A DNA stretch of 16,689 nucleotides, from the NCBI GenBank assembly GCA_964402925.1, contig CAYOED010000075.1, positions 1-16,689 of the forward strand, read 5' to 3'. This document shows, one piece after another, positions 1 to 7,620 of the stretch. The DNA is from Suilimivivens sp964402925. GTDB taxonomy: Bacteria; Bacillota; Clostridia; Lachnospirales; Lachnospiraceae. The notes under the pieces were generated by a model. It ran no database searches and was not told where the DNA came from. It saw nothing but the letters and a program-made list of their open reading frames with translations. Positions within the stretch are counted from its first letter, which is position 1. Each line of letters starts with the position of its first letter. The position numbers and the translations under genes were made by a program.

Positions 1-148
1 CTTAAATTTGAAGAAACAACATAATGAAAGCGGCAGGTATTTTGAAAGAGTGAAATATGCCCGGACTTATCATAAGAGGGCAAAGGCGGCTCTGACCGAC
101 AGAAGTGCCGCCAGTAAAATATTTGATGAAAATGGAGGATTAAAAGAA

Positions 149-736
149 ATGAGCATTAGTGGAATAGGAGCAGCAGGCTACCCGGCAGCAAGGTATGAAA
201 CAAAAAAGACAGAAAGAAATGTGGCAGGAGGAGACTTTGCAAAGCAGGCGGCTGAAGCGGCACAGGCAACAGCACAGTCCTCACCAGCCATTTTGCATGG
301 CTCTGATGAAGAAACGGGGGATAAGGCAGTTTTTTCTTCCGTTTGTTTAGTAAATAATTCATCTATTACTGTATATAAAACGCAAGATTTTGATCCGGAC
401 AATCCGGTTTATAAAGTGAAAATATGGGATAAGGACGGAAATATAACAGAGCATATGGTGGATGTGTCAAAGGTTGATCCGAAAAATTCTGATACGATTG
501 ATATGTATGCGTATGCTGCTTATCTGAAAGACAGCGGAAAAGGCAGCTTTGAAGATACTGTGCTGAAAGCGGGAGTTGCAAAATATGGAAAGTCAGATAA
601 TATCGGCTCATTTAGTTTTTCAACAAAGATGAATTGGGTGGATATTGCCAAAGATATTATGCAGTCATTATATAGCTACGGAGATTTGAAGGGGTACATG
701 GAGTGGAAGAAGTTTTTAGGATTTTTGGAGAAGTAA
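149..736 (+). CDS. Uncharacterised 195-aa protein of a clostridial type
   Basis: I do not recognise a characterised function. The start chosen is ATG 149, preceded by GGAGG at 134-138 with a 10-nt spacer. The frame is open further upstream to the window edge (a TTG at 8 is possible), but those 47 codons are basic and lack a ribosome binding site, so they are probably untranslated. The protein begins MSISGIGAAGYPAARYETKK, has an alanine-rich segment near residues 25-45, and a central part with alternating charged and hydrophobic residues (VYKVKIWDKDGNITEHMVDV) that looks like a small beta-rich domain. The C-terminal 60 residues are probably helical, ending MEWKKFLGFLEK. There is no signal peptide or membrane segment. 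Similar short proteins starting MSISGIG/MxISGI occur in Lachnospiraceae from memory, without known roles. Confidence 0.7.
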   Translation: MSISGIGAAGYPAARYETKKTERNVAGGDFAKQAAEAAQATAQSSPAILHGSDEETGDKAVFSSVCLVNNSSITVYKTQDFDPDNPVYKVKIWDKDGNITEHMVDVSKVDPKNSDTIDMYAYAAYLKDSGKGSFEDTVLKAGVAKYGKSDNIGSFSFSTKMNWVDIAKDIMQSLYSYGDLKGYMEWKKFLGFLEK

Positions 737-1439
737 GCTATACCATACGGAGCATGGCGGCACTGACTGACAGATGGGCATAATATTGGAAATACATAAC
801 ATCAATGGAAGATACAAAGACGGAAGAAATGGTTGGACAGAACAAAGCGCAGGAATTTCTGTTTTTACGTGAAAAACAGAGAGTAGTCGTGAAGTACGGA
901 CAGTGAAGCATATAATCAGATATACTGCCAGGGCATTTTACCAGACTTTCCCTGCCTGAAACAGTAGGGATGGAGGGCTGGGGCTTCAATCCAGAAAAGA
1001 AGGTCATTCTGGATGTGCAGAAAATACAGGTGTCCGTAAAGAGCATTACGTGTCATGTAAACCGCCACTATGGATTCATGCCATATGTGGCGGTCATTGC
1101 TTTGCCTGTGCATCTGTACTTATGCTCCCTTTTCATAAGACGTTTGTGTCGGCAACGATATGGGAACAGGCATGAAATGTCGTTGGATAGATTGTATAAG
1201 ACAAAGAAAAATAAGGCAGTTGTGGGGTAAGAAAATTATATTTAACGAAAGGAAAATAGGGAATACAGGATAAGAAAATATTGCGATAAAAGTGATGGAA
1301 ATATAGCGGTGATTTTTATGGGAATGGAATTCTTTTTTATTGGAACCTTGGTAAATCTGTGCTGTTTATCCTACAGATATGCAGGATAGCGGATAGGTTC
1401 CACATCCGGTATACTATAAATTAGCAGGTGTAAATGCCT
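737..1439. other. 700-base stretch with no convincing gene
   Basis: Both strands hold only short open frames without good ribosome binding sites or recognisable domains: an 86-codon frame at 970-1230 (+), a 33-codon frame at 805-906 (+), a 23-codon frame at 1318-1389 (+) encoding a hydrophobic peptide starting MGMEFFFIGTLVNLCC, and overlapping minus-strand frames. A short inverted repeat (TATCCT...AGGATA, about 1369-1388) lies just ahead of the first regulator gene and could be an operator or mRNA hairpin. The rest looks like decayed or untranslated DNA. Confidence 0.5.
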
Positions 1440-1664
1440 ATGATGACATATGATCCATTTTGGCGGATGATGGACGAAAGAAGGATATCAACATACAGCC
1501 TTGAGGTAGATTATGGATTTAATAAAGCGTTCATCCACCGTTTGAAGCATAACAAGAACATGAACCTGTCATCTATTGATTACATCTGCGATGTGTTTTC
1601 CTGTTCGGTTGAGGATGTGGTAGTACATATCGGAATTAAGGAAGCAGCGGAAGTTACCGCCTGA
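1440..1664 (+). CDS. Small XRE-family helix-turn-helix protein
   Basis: A predicted DNA-binding protein of about 74 residues from the short Cro/C1-type class that is little more than the HTH domain. From memory the pattern follows small regulators that begin TYxPFWxxL: here MTYDPFWRMMDERRISTYSL, then a recognition-helix region (FNKAFIHRLKHNKNMNLSSI) and the closing DYICDVFSCSVEDVV segment that ends most HTH domains of this family. Three ATGs are close together (1434, 1440, 1443). The AGGTG at 1426-1430 is only 3 nt from ATG 1434 but 9 nt from ATG 1440, so 1440 is preferred. It probably regulates genes of the element together with the second XRE gene 196 bases downstream; its operator is not identifiable here. 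Confidence 0.75.
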   Translation: MMTYDPFWRMMDERRISTYSLEVDYGFNKAFIHRLKHNKNMNLSSIDYICDVFSCSVEDVVVHIGIKEAAEVTA

Positions 1665-1860
1665 ATGCGGGTGACAGGCAAGTGTGGCCAGTAAAAGATT
1701 ATGTTTATGATAAGCGGCAGGTCTGGGCGTGACTGCTGCTTTTTATAGTGGATAAATCCTGTTTTATGGAAAAGGTGTATGGGAACATATATGTGGGCAA
1801 AGGGGAGGTGAAAATTTCGGGAAGGAACTGTCAACTTGTCTTGGAAGAGTAGGGAAATAA

Positions 1861-2220
1861 ATGGAACGTTTTTCATGCGGGAAATACTATGACAGGATCG
1901 GAGGAAATGTCAGGAGGATACGGATGGAAAAGGGATTGACGCAGGAGAAGCTTGCAGAAAAAACGGAGCTGTCCCTGACGGTGATCCAGAAAGTAGAGAC
2001 AGGGCAGAGCGGGTCGAGGCTTGAAACGCTGATCAGGATAGCATCTGTCCTTGGAGTTTCCCTTGATGTCCTTATGGATATGAAAGAGAGGGATGAACAG
2101 TACGGGGATTGGCAGGAAGCGGCATACTTTCTGGTCAAAGATAAAACAGTAGGTGAGGTTAAGTTTGCAATAGCGGTGGTTGAGTCCATATTCAGGTATA
2201 GGGATGAGTTCCTGAATTGA
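1861..2220 (+). CDS. XRE-family helix-turn-helix transcriptional regulator
   Basis: A 119-aa regulator with one canonical HTH_3 domain at about residues 10-65: GGNVRRIRMEKGLTQEKLAE, then ELSLTVIQKVETGQSGSRLE as helix 2-turn-helix 3, closing with TLIRIASVLGVSLDVLMDMK. The last 50 residues (DEQYGDWQEAAYFLVKDKTV onward) form an acidic helical tail, possibly for dimerisation or ligand sensing. Start ATG 1861 follows AGGG at 1851-1854. It lies downstream of a smaller XRE gene in the same orientation and is followed by a strong terminator at 2317-2353, so the two regulators may form one short transcription unit. Such regulators commonly control excision or transfer of integrative elements; which genes it binds is not shown by the sequence. 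Confidence 0.85.
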   Translation: MERFSCGKYYDRIGGNVRRIRMEKGLTQEKLAEKTELSLTVIQKVETGQSGSRLETLIRIASVLGVSLDVLMDMKERDEQYGDWQEAAYFLVKDKTVGEVKFAIAVVESIFRYRDEFLN

Positions 2221-2316
2221 AGTGATGGCGGCTTACATAGTACAGAAGATGGTTTTGTATTTATAGCAGTATATCTGGCTGATGGGTACAGGCGAAAAAA
2301 ATATTAAATTGTGAGG

Positions 2317-2353
2317 GACATCCAAAGAATAATGAAATCTTTGGGTGTCTTTT
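2317..2353 (+). terminator. Intrinsic terminator after the XRE gene
   Basis: GACATCCAAAGA (2317-2328) pairs with TCTTTGGGTGTC (2338-2349) to give a 12-bp stem with one G-T pair and a 9-nt loop, followed directly by TTTTATT. It ends the regulator unit and separates it from the structured RNA region downstream. Confidence 0.85.
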
Positions 2354-2600
2354 ATTATGCAGATTTTTGTCATAACATTGCAGGATTTGGAGACAGACAG
2401 CTTGATACCCACAAAGATGGGTAAGGATTGGCGAAAATACCCACTTTTATGAGTAAAAAAATCTTAAGTAATATTTTATCATAAATACAGGCTTTCCGCC
2501 TGAATGTAGGAAACTTGACAACTGAATACCAGTATGCAGCGGCTTTAAGAGGTTTTCCCTTGAATAAGTTGCACCGGACAACCAGCTTCGCCATGATATG
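2354..2600. other. Intergenic DNA between terminator and structured RNA
   Basis: No gene is supported here. A perfect TTGACA occurs at 2515-2520 but no suitable -10 lies 16-18 bases downstream, and a 5-bp hairpin (CAGGC/GCCTG) lies near 2488-2502. If the RNA downstream works like an IscB omega RNA, the bases just before about 2601 would be its guide segment; the guide position is inferred only from where the scaffold seems to begin. Confidence 0.35.
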
Positions 2601-2842
2601 CCTGCCCTATGGGGTAAACCGAAGGATCGCAATAGAAGAAGGAAGGCAGGGAGCGGCATCCGGCGCGGGGCTTCCCATGGCAGGAAGTTCTAAGGGGAGC
2701 CATAATGATACTTCTGCCTGGTGAGGGCAGCCGGAACAGCACGCCGGAGGACGGATGCGGAGAAGGAAGCGTTCCACATTGCGGACTATGGAGAGGTCTA
2801 GCCATCCCGCCCTGCATACTCCCTGCCAGTAGGGGGCTGGGT
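2601..2842 (+). ncRNA. Structured RNA, HEARO / IscB omega-RNA-like, without an IscB gene
   Basis: A GC-rich block of about 240 bases with no credible reading frame but with several mutually compatible long-range helices. GGCAGGGAG (2645-2653) pairs perfectly with CTCCCTGCC (2819-2827), and CCCTA (2605-2609) can pair with TAGGG (2830-2834). GCATCCG (2656-2662) pairs perfectly with CGGATGC (2752-2758). GGCAGGAAGT (2679-2688) pairs with ACTTCTGCC (2710-2718) with one bulge. GGCTTCCC (2669-2676) pairs with GGGGAGCC (2694-2701), which lies inside the loop of the previous helix and so makes a pseudoknot. The ATGGCAGGAAGTTCTAAG segment resembles, from memory, the conserved ATGG-GGAAGTTCTAAG core of HEARO/IscB omega RNAs, which also contain a pseudoknot. 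No IscB (RuvC/HNH) frame follows on either strand. Boundaries are approximate. If the family call is wrong, it is still very likely a folded RNA. Confidence 0.6.
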
Positions 2843-2880
2843 AAATGAAAATCCTGTATGGGTACTGGCATTTTTATTAA
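2824..2880 (+). terminator. Possible terminator at the 3' end of the structured RNA
   Basis: TGCCAGTA (2824-2831) pairs perfectly with TACTGGCA (2863-2870), followed by TTTTTATTAA. The 31-nt loop is long for an intrinsic terminator, and the left arm overlaps the strand that closes the structured RNA, so the two pairings are mutually exclusive. Confidence 0.4.
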
Positions 2881-2924
2881 GTAAGAGTTTTGAAAAGAAG
2901 ATGTTTATAAACTGCACAATAAAG

Positions 2925-2980
2925 CAGCCATTCCATGAAAATGCATAAAGGGAAATTGGTTTATGCACTTTCATGGGCTG
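2925..2980. repeat. Long imperfect inverted repeat
   Basis: The arms 2934-2949 and 2960-2975 are complementary over 16 positions with one mismatch around a 10-base spacer (2950-2959). The pairing resumes as CAGCC (2925-2929) with GGCTG (2976-2980) after a 4-nt bulge. There is no T-run, so it is not an intrinsic terminator. It lies in the untranslated region ahead of the surface protein gene and could be a protein-binding site or mRNA hairpin; the role is unknown. Confidence 0.6.
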
Positions 2981-3044
2981 GTTGGGAAGGAGGTGGTAGG
3001 AAAAATCATTTTTAAACACAGGGGCTTTGCCCTTAAAACCATGT

Positions 3045-3084
3045 GGGGGAGCAGTCTTGCTGATAAGAAGCAGACTGCTCCCCC
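3045..3084 (+). promoter_or_regulatory. GC-rich leader hairpin ahead of the surface protein gene
   Basis: GGGGGAGCAGTCT (3045-3057) pairs perfectly with AGACTGCTCCCCC (3072-3084). A further GCT/AGC extension past a bulged T leaves a small loop. A second short hairpin (AGGGGC/GCCCTT, about 3020-3034) precedes it. There is no U-tract after the stem, so termination is unlikely. It ends 33 bases before the start codon and 21 before the Shine-Dalgarno sequence, suggesting mRNA stability or translational control. Confidence 0.55.
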
Positions 3085-3117
3085 TGTAGAAATCAAAATA
3101 AAAAGAAAGGAAAAAGT

Positions 3118-6100
3118 ATGGGAAAAAAACGAATATTTTCAAAACTTCTCCTGTTCGCGGTCATGGTATCAACCATTGGCGCAGGAGTATTGGGGAGCGT
3201 TCCCCTGCCTGTAAAGGCGGCAGAGGAAGAAGAAACCTACACTGTCAGGTTTGAAGCCTATGAGGGAACCTGTGAGACAGAGAGCGTCACCGTACCCAAG
3301 GGGGAAAGTATCATCCTGCCGGATGCAGTGTATGAAGGACATTATCTTCATGGATGGGTGGATATTTTTGAAGAAGATGGAAGGACTATAGAAATGACGA
3401 TAGGCGTAGCCGGGAGTGAGTACACACCGGAAAGGAGCTTGCGGTTACACGCACATTGGAAACCTAATCAGGAACAGGATATTACCACTACTTATGAGGC
3501 AAGGATTGGAGACACCAGCTATGAGGAACTGGAAGAAGCCTTTGCAAATGCACAGGCAGGCGATACAATCACTGTCCTTAAGGATTGCAGGGTATCATCT
3601 ACACTTGAAGTCACTGCTGATAACATCACCATAAAAAGTGAGGATGCAGGCAGTCCGGTAACAATCAGCAGGGAAGAAGATTTTGCCGGGAAAAAATATG
3701 GCATGAATACTGATACCGTCCTGCTTGCAGTAAAAGGCGGCAGCCTTACCACGCAGGATATCATTTTTGATGGCGGCGCAGTGTTAGATGATGATTTCAA
3801 TAATTCCGGCAAAGTCTGGAACAGCCCCCTTATCTATGTTGATGGCTCTTATGCCATGGAAAGCGGGACTGCCCTTCAGAACAATTACAACACTGACGGG
3901 TATGAAAGCAATGGCAGCGGCAGGACGCTCCATACAGCCGGGGCGGTGCATATCAAGAAAAATGCCAGCTTTACCATGGATGGCGGCCTGATCCGGAACT
4001 GTTATACGTCTGGCGGCGGTGGCGGCATCCAGTCAGAAGCAGATTCCCATGTGTCAGCCACATCCGGCACGGTCACAAACTGCCATGCAGCGTGGGGCGG
4101 CGGCATGGACTTTTGGGGAGAGGCAGAAATATCCGGCATGACCATTACAGGGAATGCAGCCAGTTCAACGGGCGGCGGTATTTCCAGCGCAGCCTCTCTG
4201 ACAGTCAAAGACAGCCTGATTGAAGGGAATTATTCTGCATATGATGGCGGTGGTATCTGTACTGCAACCGGACATAAGGCGGAGATATCCGGATGTACCT
4301 TTACCGGGAATGTGGCAGGAAGGGGCAGCGCAGTCCAGACTTCCAAGGGAGAAGGAACACTGCCGCTTATTATCCGTAACTGTACTTTTACAGAAAACCT
4401 TTCAGCGGAAAAAAGCTATGCAGGAGGCACGATCTGTTACATGAATGAGACTGGCATTATCCTGTCAGGGAAGACCGTTATGGAAGATAACCTTACATTG
4501 GGAGTTGAACCCTGTGATATCCTGTTCTTTTATAACACAGGCGCATCCATCCTTCTGGATGAAGATTTTGAAAGCGATTCCACCTTTATGCTTGGAGGAT
4601 TTACTGATGTGATAAAGCCCGGCAGGGTATTGATTGACGGTACATTATACCACAAGGACGCAAGCCCGGAGCAGTTCCCTTGGCACTGCCCGAATTACTG
4701 CACAGAAAAAAGAGGGGAAAACCTCTATCTTGCAGAAGTGCCCAAGACCTATTTTATTACCTATGATGTCAATAATAATCCTGATGGAGCGAGTGATATG
4801 TGTTCTGATCCGAATAAATATACCAGTGAGGACACAGTGACTATTATGGATCAGGAAGCCCTTTTCCCGCTTCTGGGGAATATTGTAAGGTTCGGTTATA
4901 ACTTTGTCGGCTGGAACACAGAGCCGGACGGGACGGGAACTGATTACGCACCGTTACAGGAGATAAACCTGACAGACAACCTTTACCTTTATGCGAAGTG
5001 GGAAGCAAAAGAGCCTGTCACCCTCACTTATATCTATAATGACGGGGAAGGGAGAACAGACAGCGCACAGGTCATTCCCGGTGCAAATATCGCATTCCCT
5101 GATGCTTCCAGAAAAGGCTACAGCTTTAAAGGCTGGTATGAGGATGAAGCACTGACAGTATTTGCAGGGAATGCAGGGGAGAAGCATTATGCACCTCAGA
5201 AAGATACTTCTTATTATGCCGCATGGGAAAAGGCAGAAGCGACAATCACATTTGACGCAGAAGGTGGGAAAATGGAAGGTGGAGATGTTACTGCCAAAGT
5301 TGGAGATACAATCACGCTTCCTAATTGTACCAAGGATGGTTACGAATTTACAGGCTGGTATGATGGGGATACCTGTGTCGGACAGGCAGGGGAAGAATAC
5401 ACTGTCTCTGATGATGTGACGCTGAAAGCACATTATGAGAAGAAAGAGGCTGACACCTGCACGATCACTTTTGATGCGGATGGCGGAAAGATGGAGGGCG
5501 GTACAATTATTGCAAAGGCAGGAGATACCGTTACCCTTCCGAACTGTACCAAGGATGGATATGAATTTATCGGCTGGTATGATGGCAATACCCGTGTAGG
5601 GAAAGCAGGGGAGAAATACACAGTTTCTGCTGATGCCACATTGAAAGCACGTTATGAAAAGAAGGAAGATCAGGCGGTGATCTGTACTGTTACTTTCGAT
5701 GCAGACGGTGGCGATACCGTAAGAAAGAGTATTGATGCAGAGAAAGGCAGCACGATCATTCTTCCTGCCTGCAATAAGACAGGCTATGAGTTCCTTGGAT
5801 GGTTCTTAGCTTCCAACGATAATATCTGTATCGGACAGGCAGGCGAGGAATTTACCGTACAGGGAGATATAACTTTAAAGGCACATTTTGAGAAAAAGGA
5901 AGCAGTGAAAGTCACCATCACTTTTGATGTTGACGGTGGTAAAGAAGTTAAATCCATCAAAGCAGCAAAAGGGGATATTATCCGCTTACCTAAGGCAGAG
6001 AAGGACGGTTACAGCTTCCTTGGCTGGTACACAGAAAAAGACGGTGGAATCCTTCTTGGAATCCCCGGCAGTGAAATGAAAGCAGTTAAGGATATGACAG

Positions 6101-6948
6101 CTTATGCACTCTGGGAAAAAGAAGCGGATAAAGATACTGATAATGACGCTGATTCCGAAACCTGTAAGGTGACTTTCCACGCAGGGCAGGGAACGATCAA
6201 GGTAAAAGAGCTTACCATTATCAAGGACGGAAGCCTTTACCTTCCCATGCCGGAACGTGAAGGATATGATTTCACAGGCTGGTATCTGGATGATAACCTG
6301 ACACAGTTTGCAGGGGCATACCATGATACATACCGCATTACAAGAGATACAGATTTCTACGCAAAGTGGGAAAAGTCAAAAGATAACAGTGGCAATAATG
6401 GAGATTCAGAGGATAATGATAATTTCGGTGAAACTTTAAATACCTACACCATTAAATATGATGCCAATGGCGGCAAGACCAAGAATGCATCCGTCAAAGT
6501 AGTAATAGGCGGCAGCGTGAAACTACCCGGCGCAGAGCGTGAGGGTTATATTTTCAAAGGCTGGTACACTGACAGACAGGTATTTATTGGAACAGAAGGA
6601 GAAACCTATAAGCCAAGCAGGAGCATCAGCCTCTATGCAAGATGGGAAAAGGAAGATCAGGACAATCATACAGAAAACACCAACGATAAGGACAATAAAA
6701 ATACTTCGGACAAAAATCAGAATACAAGCGGCACTGTCTCCGGCAACACAGCAGGCAGTCCTTCAGATAAAGATACAGCGACTAAAACGGAAGGAGGAAA
6801 TGGAAATGCAGGAAAAGGAACGGAGCCGGTTATCCAGACTGGTCACGCGTCACCCTTTACTCTTCTGGCTGCCCTTGGGCTGTGCGGCGTTATGCTTGCT
6901 GCTGCATCTGTCTTTGAAGGGAAGAAAGAAGGGAAAAGCTGCCTGTAG
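3118..6948 (+). CDS. Secreted cell-wall surface protein: beta-helix plus InlB-type B-repeats, sortase substrate
   Basis: A 1276-aa predicted surface protein. Residues 1-35 are a signal peptide (MGKKRIFSKLLLFAVMVSTI core, cleavage near VKA-A). One B-repeat-like unit follows (about 40-118). Residues about 128-540 are glycine-rich and repetitive with many GGG and xxTFTGNxA-type turns (GGGISSAASLTVKDSLIEGN), typical of a right-handed parallel beta-helix. Eight more B-repeat units (Flg_new/InlB type) run from about 544 to 1178, each with TFDADGG-like, GYxFxGWY and LYAxWEK signatures. A low-complexity Asn/Asp/Thr/Lys linker follows, then VIQTG (1238-1242), a hydrophobic segment (1247-1266) and the tail EGKKEGKSCL. 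This is a sorting-signal architecture with VIQTG in place of LPxTG, and a class B sortase gene lies two genes downstream. AAAGG at 3106-3110 supports the start. Likely an adhesin-like protein anchored to peptidoglycan; the ligand is unknown. Confidence 0.88.
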   Translation: MGKKRIFSKLLLFAVMVSTIGAGVLGSVPLPVKAAEEEETYTVRFEAYEGTCETESVTVPKGESIILPDAVYEGHYLHGWVDIFEEDGRTIEMTIGVAGSEYTPERSLRLHAHWKPNQEQDITTTYEARIGDTSYEELEEAFANAQAGDTITVLKDCRVSSTLEVTADNITIKSEDAGSPVTISREEDFAGKKYGMNTDTVLLAVKGGSLTTQDIIFDGGAVLDDDFNNSGKVWNSPLIYVDGSYAMESGTALQNNYNTDGYESNGSGRTLHTAGAVHIKKNASFTMDGGLIRNCYTSGGGGGIQSEADSHVSATSGTVTNCHAAWGGGMDFWGEAEISGMTITGNAASSTGGGISSAASLTVKDSLIEGNYSAYDGGGICTATGHKAEISGCTFTGNVAGRGSAVQTSKGEGTLPLIIRNCTFTENLSAEKSYAGGTICYMNETGIILSGKTVMEDNLTLGVEPCDILFFYNTGASILLDEDFESDSTFMLGGFTDVIKPGRVLIDGTLYHKDASPEQFPWHCPNYCTEKRGENLYLAEVPKTYFITYDVNNNPDGASDMCSDPNKYTSEDTVTIMDQEALFPLLGNIVRFGYNFVGWNTEPDGTGTDYAPLQEINLTDNLYLYAKWEAKEPVTLTYIYNDGEGRTDSAQVIPGANIAFPDASRKGYSFKGWYEDEALTVFAGNAGEKHYAPQKDTSYYAAWEKAEATITFDAEGGKMEGGDVTAKVGDTITLPNCTKDGYEFTGWYDGDTCVGQAGEEYTVSDDVTLKAHYEKKEADTCTITFDADGGKMEGGTIIAKAGDTVTLPNCTKDGYEFIGWYDGNTRVGKAGEKYTVSADATLKARYEKKEDQAVICTVTFDADGGDTVRKSIDAEKGSTIILPACNKTGYEFLGWFLASNDNICIGQAGEEFTVQGDITLKAHFEKKEAVKVTITFDVDGGKEVKSIKAAKGDIIRLPKAEKDGYSFLGWYTEKDGGILLGIPGSEMKAVKDMTAYALWEKEADKDTDNDADSETCKVTFHAGQGTIKVKELTIIKDGSLYLPMPEREGYDFTGWYLDDNLTQFAGAYHDTYRITRDTDFYAKWEKSKDNSGNNGDSEDNDNFGETLNTYTIKYDANGGKTKNASVKVVIGGSVKLPGAEREGYIFKGWYTDRQVFIGTEGETYKPSRSISLYARWEKEDQDNHTENTNDKDNKNTSDKNQNTSGTVSGNTAGSPSDKDTATKTEGGNGNAGKGTEPVIQTGHASPFTLLAALGLCGVMLAAASVFEGKKEGKSCL
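4747..6651 (+). repeat. Array of eight InlB-type B-repeats within the surface protein
   Basis: Units of about 70-95 codons begin near residues 544, 632, 707, 779, 852, 929, 1014 and 1108 of the surface protein. Each carries the pattern (T/I)xFDAxGG ... LP ... GYxFxGW ... LxAxWEK. Units three and four (about 5236-5450 and 5452-5665) are the closest pair, sharing GGKMEGG, LPNCTKDGYEF and GWYDG, and look like a comparatively recent duplication, though their synonymous codons have already diverged. In known proteins such repeats form small beta-grasp-like domains that act as stalk or adhesive modules. Confidence 0.8.
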
Positions 6949-7012
6949 TGGGTGTGTATTATGATGGTACATCCTGCTGTACGGTAAAGGACGGGTAGAA
7001 AGGAGTGTAACT

Positions 7013-7615
7013 ATCGGAAACTATTCTATCATTTACGCTGATCCCCCTTGGCGGTATGACCAAAAAGTCATGCAGGGTGCGGCGGATCGGCACTACCCTA
7101 CAATGACGATGGATGAGTTATGTGCGCTCCCGGTGGCAGACCTTGCCGACCGGGACAGCGCACTTTTTTTGTGGGCTACTTTCCCCAAGCTCCCCGAGGC
7201 TCTGCAGCTTGTGAAAGCGTGGGGCTTTACTTATAGAAGCGTGGCTTTTGTCTGGCTGAAAAAGAACAAAAAAGCGGACAGCTGGTTTCAAGGGCTGGGC
7301 TTCTGGACAAGGGGAAATGCAGAAATCTGCCTGCTGGCTACCAGGGGTCACCCCAAACGGCAGGCGGCAAATATCCATCAGTTTATTATTTCCCCTATAG
7401 AGGCCCACAGCAAAAAGCCGGACGAGGCCCGGGAAAAGATTATTGCCCTCATGGGCGACCTGCCCCGTGTGGAGTTGTTCGCAAGGCAGACACCGCCCGG
7501 CTGGGATGTGTGGGGAAATGAAGTTGCAAGTACGCTCCCTGACTTTGGGATAAAGTGTCCCGAAGTGGCTGAGGATGAAAAGGAGGACAGGAAATCTGGG
7601 ATTATCCTGTCCTGA
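7013..7615 (+). CDS. MT-A70 family DNA adenine N6-methyltransferase with a noncanonical start
   Basis: A predicted S-adenosylmethionine-dependent adenine methyltransferase of about 200 aa. The catalytic motif DPPW is at 7040-7051 in SIIYADPPWRYDQK. Other family segments follow: ALFLWATFPKLPEAL, GFTYRSVAFVWLKKN, GLGFWTRGNAEICLLATRGH (the GN-E-LL-RG region near the cofactor site), and a C-terminus EAHSKKPDEAREKI / VELFARQTPPGWDVWGNEV. The first ATG in frame is 7070, downstream of DPPW, which would give a catalytically dead protein. Between the in-frame TGA at 6962 and 7070 there is no ATG, GTG or TTG. ATC 7013 lies 7 nt after AGGAG (7001-7005), exactly where a start belongs, so I place the start there. 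Either a rare ATC start is used or the start codon has been lost. The gene follows the surface protein by 64 bases, and a hairpin separates it from the sortase. Confidence 0.8.
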   Translation: MGNYSIIYADPPWRYDQKVMQGAADRHYPTMTMDELCALPVADLADRDSALFLWATFPKLPEALQLVKAWGFTYRSVAFVWLKKNKKADSWFQGLGFWTRGNAEICLLATRGHPKRQAANIHQFIISPIEAHSKKPDEAREKIIALMGDLPRVELFARQTPPGWDVWGNEVASTLPDFGIKCPEVAEDEKEDRKSGIILS

Positions 7616-7620
7616 CTGAA

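Noticed and set aside
805..906. 33-codon frame beginning MEDTKTEEMVGQNKAQ
   Set aside because: Codon use looks plausible and it may be a fragment of a lost gene, but there is no ribosome binding site and no recognisable match.
970..1230. 86-codon + strand frame with a possible membrane segment
   Set aside because: No ribosome binding site, odd composition, and no family resemblance; it fits chance reading through untranslated DNA.
1766..1852. 28-codon frame between the two XRE genes
   Set aside because: Too short, no ribosome binding site, and it only covers the leader of the second regulator.
2515..2520. Perfect TTGACA -35 box ahead of the structured RNA
   Set aside because: No acceptable -10 sequence at 16-18 bases; best nearby candidates are at wrong spacings.
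2545..2871. Minus-strand 108-codon frame across the structured RNA
   Set aside because: No ribosome binding site and proline/serine-rich composition; the base-pairing pattern explains the sequence better.
4747..6651. Repeats considered as a CRISPR-like or DNA-level tandem array
   Set aside because: The repeats are at protein level with divergent DNA and sit within one open frame.
6539..6964. 141-codon + strand frame overlapping the end of the surface protein
   Set aside because: Out-of-frame shadow of the low-complexity linker; the signal-anchored frame is clearly the real one.
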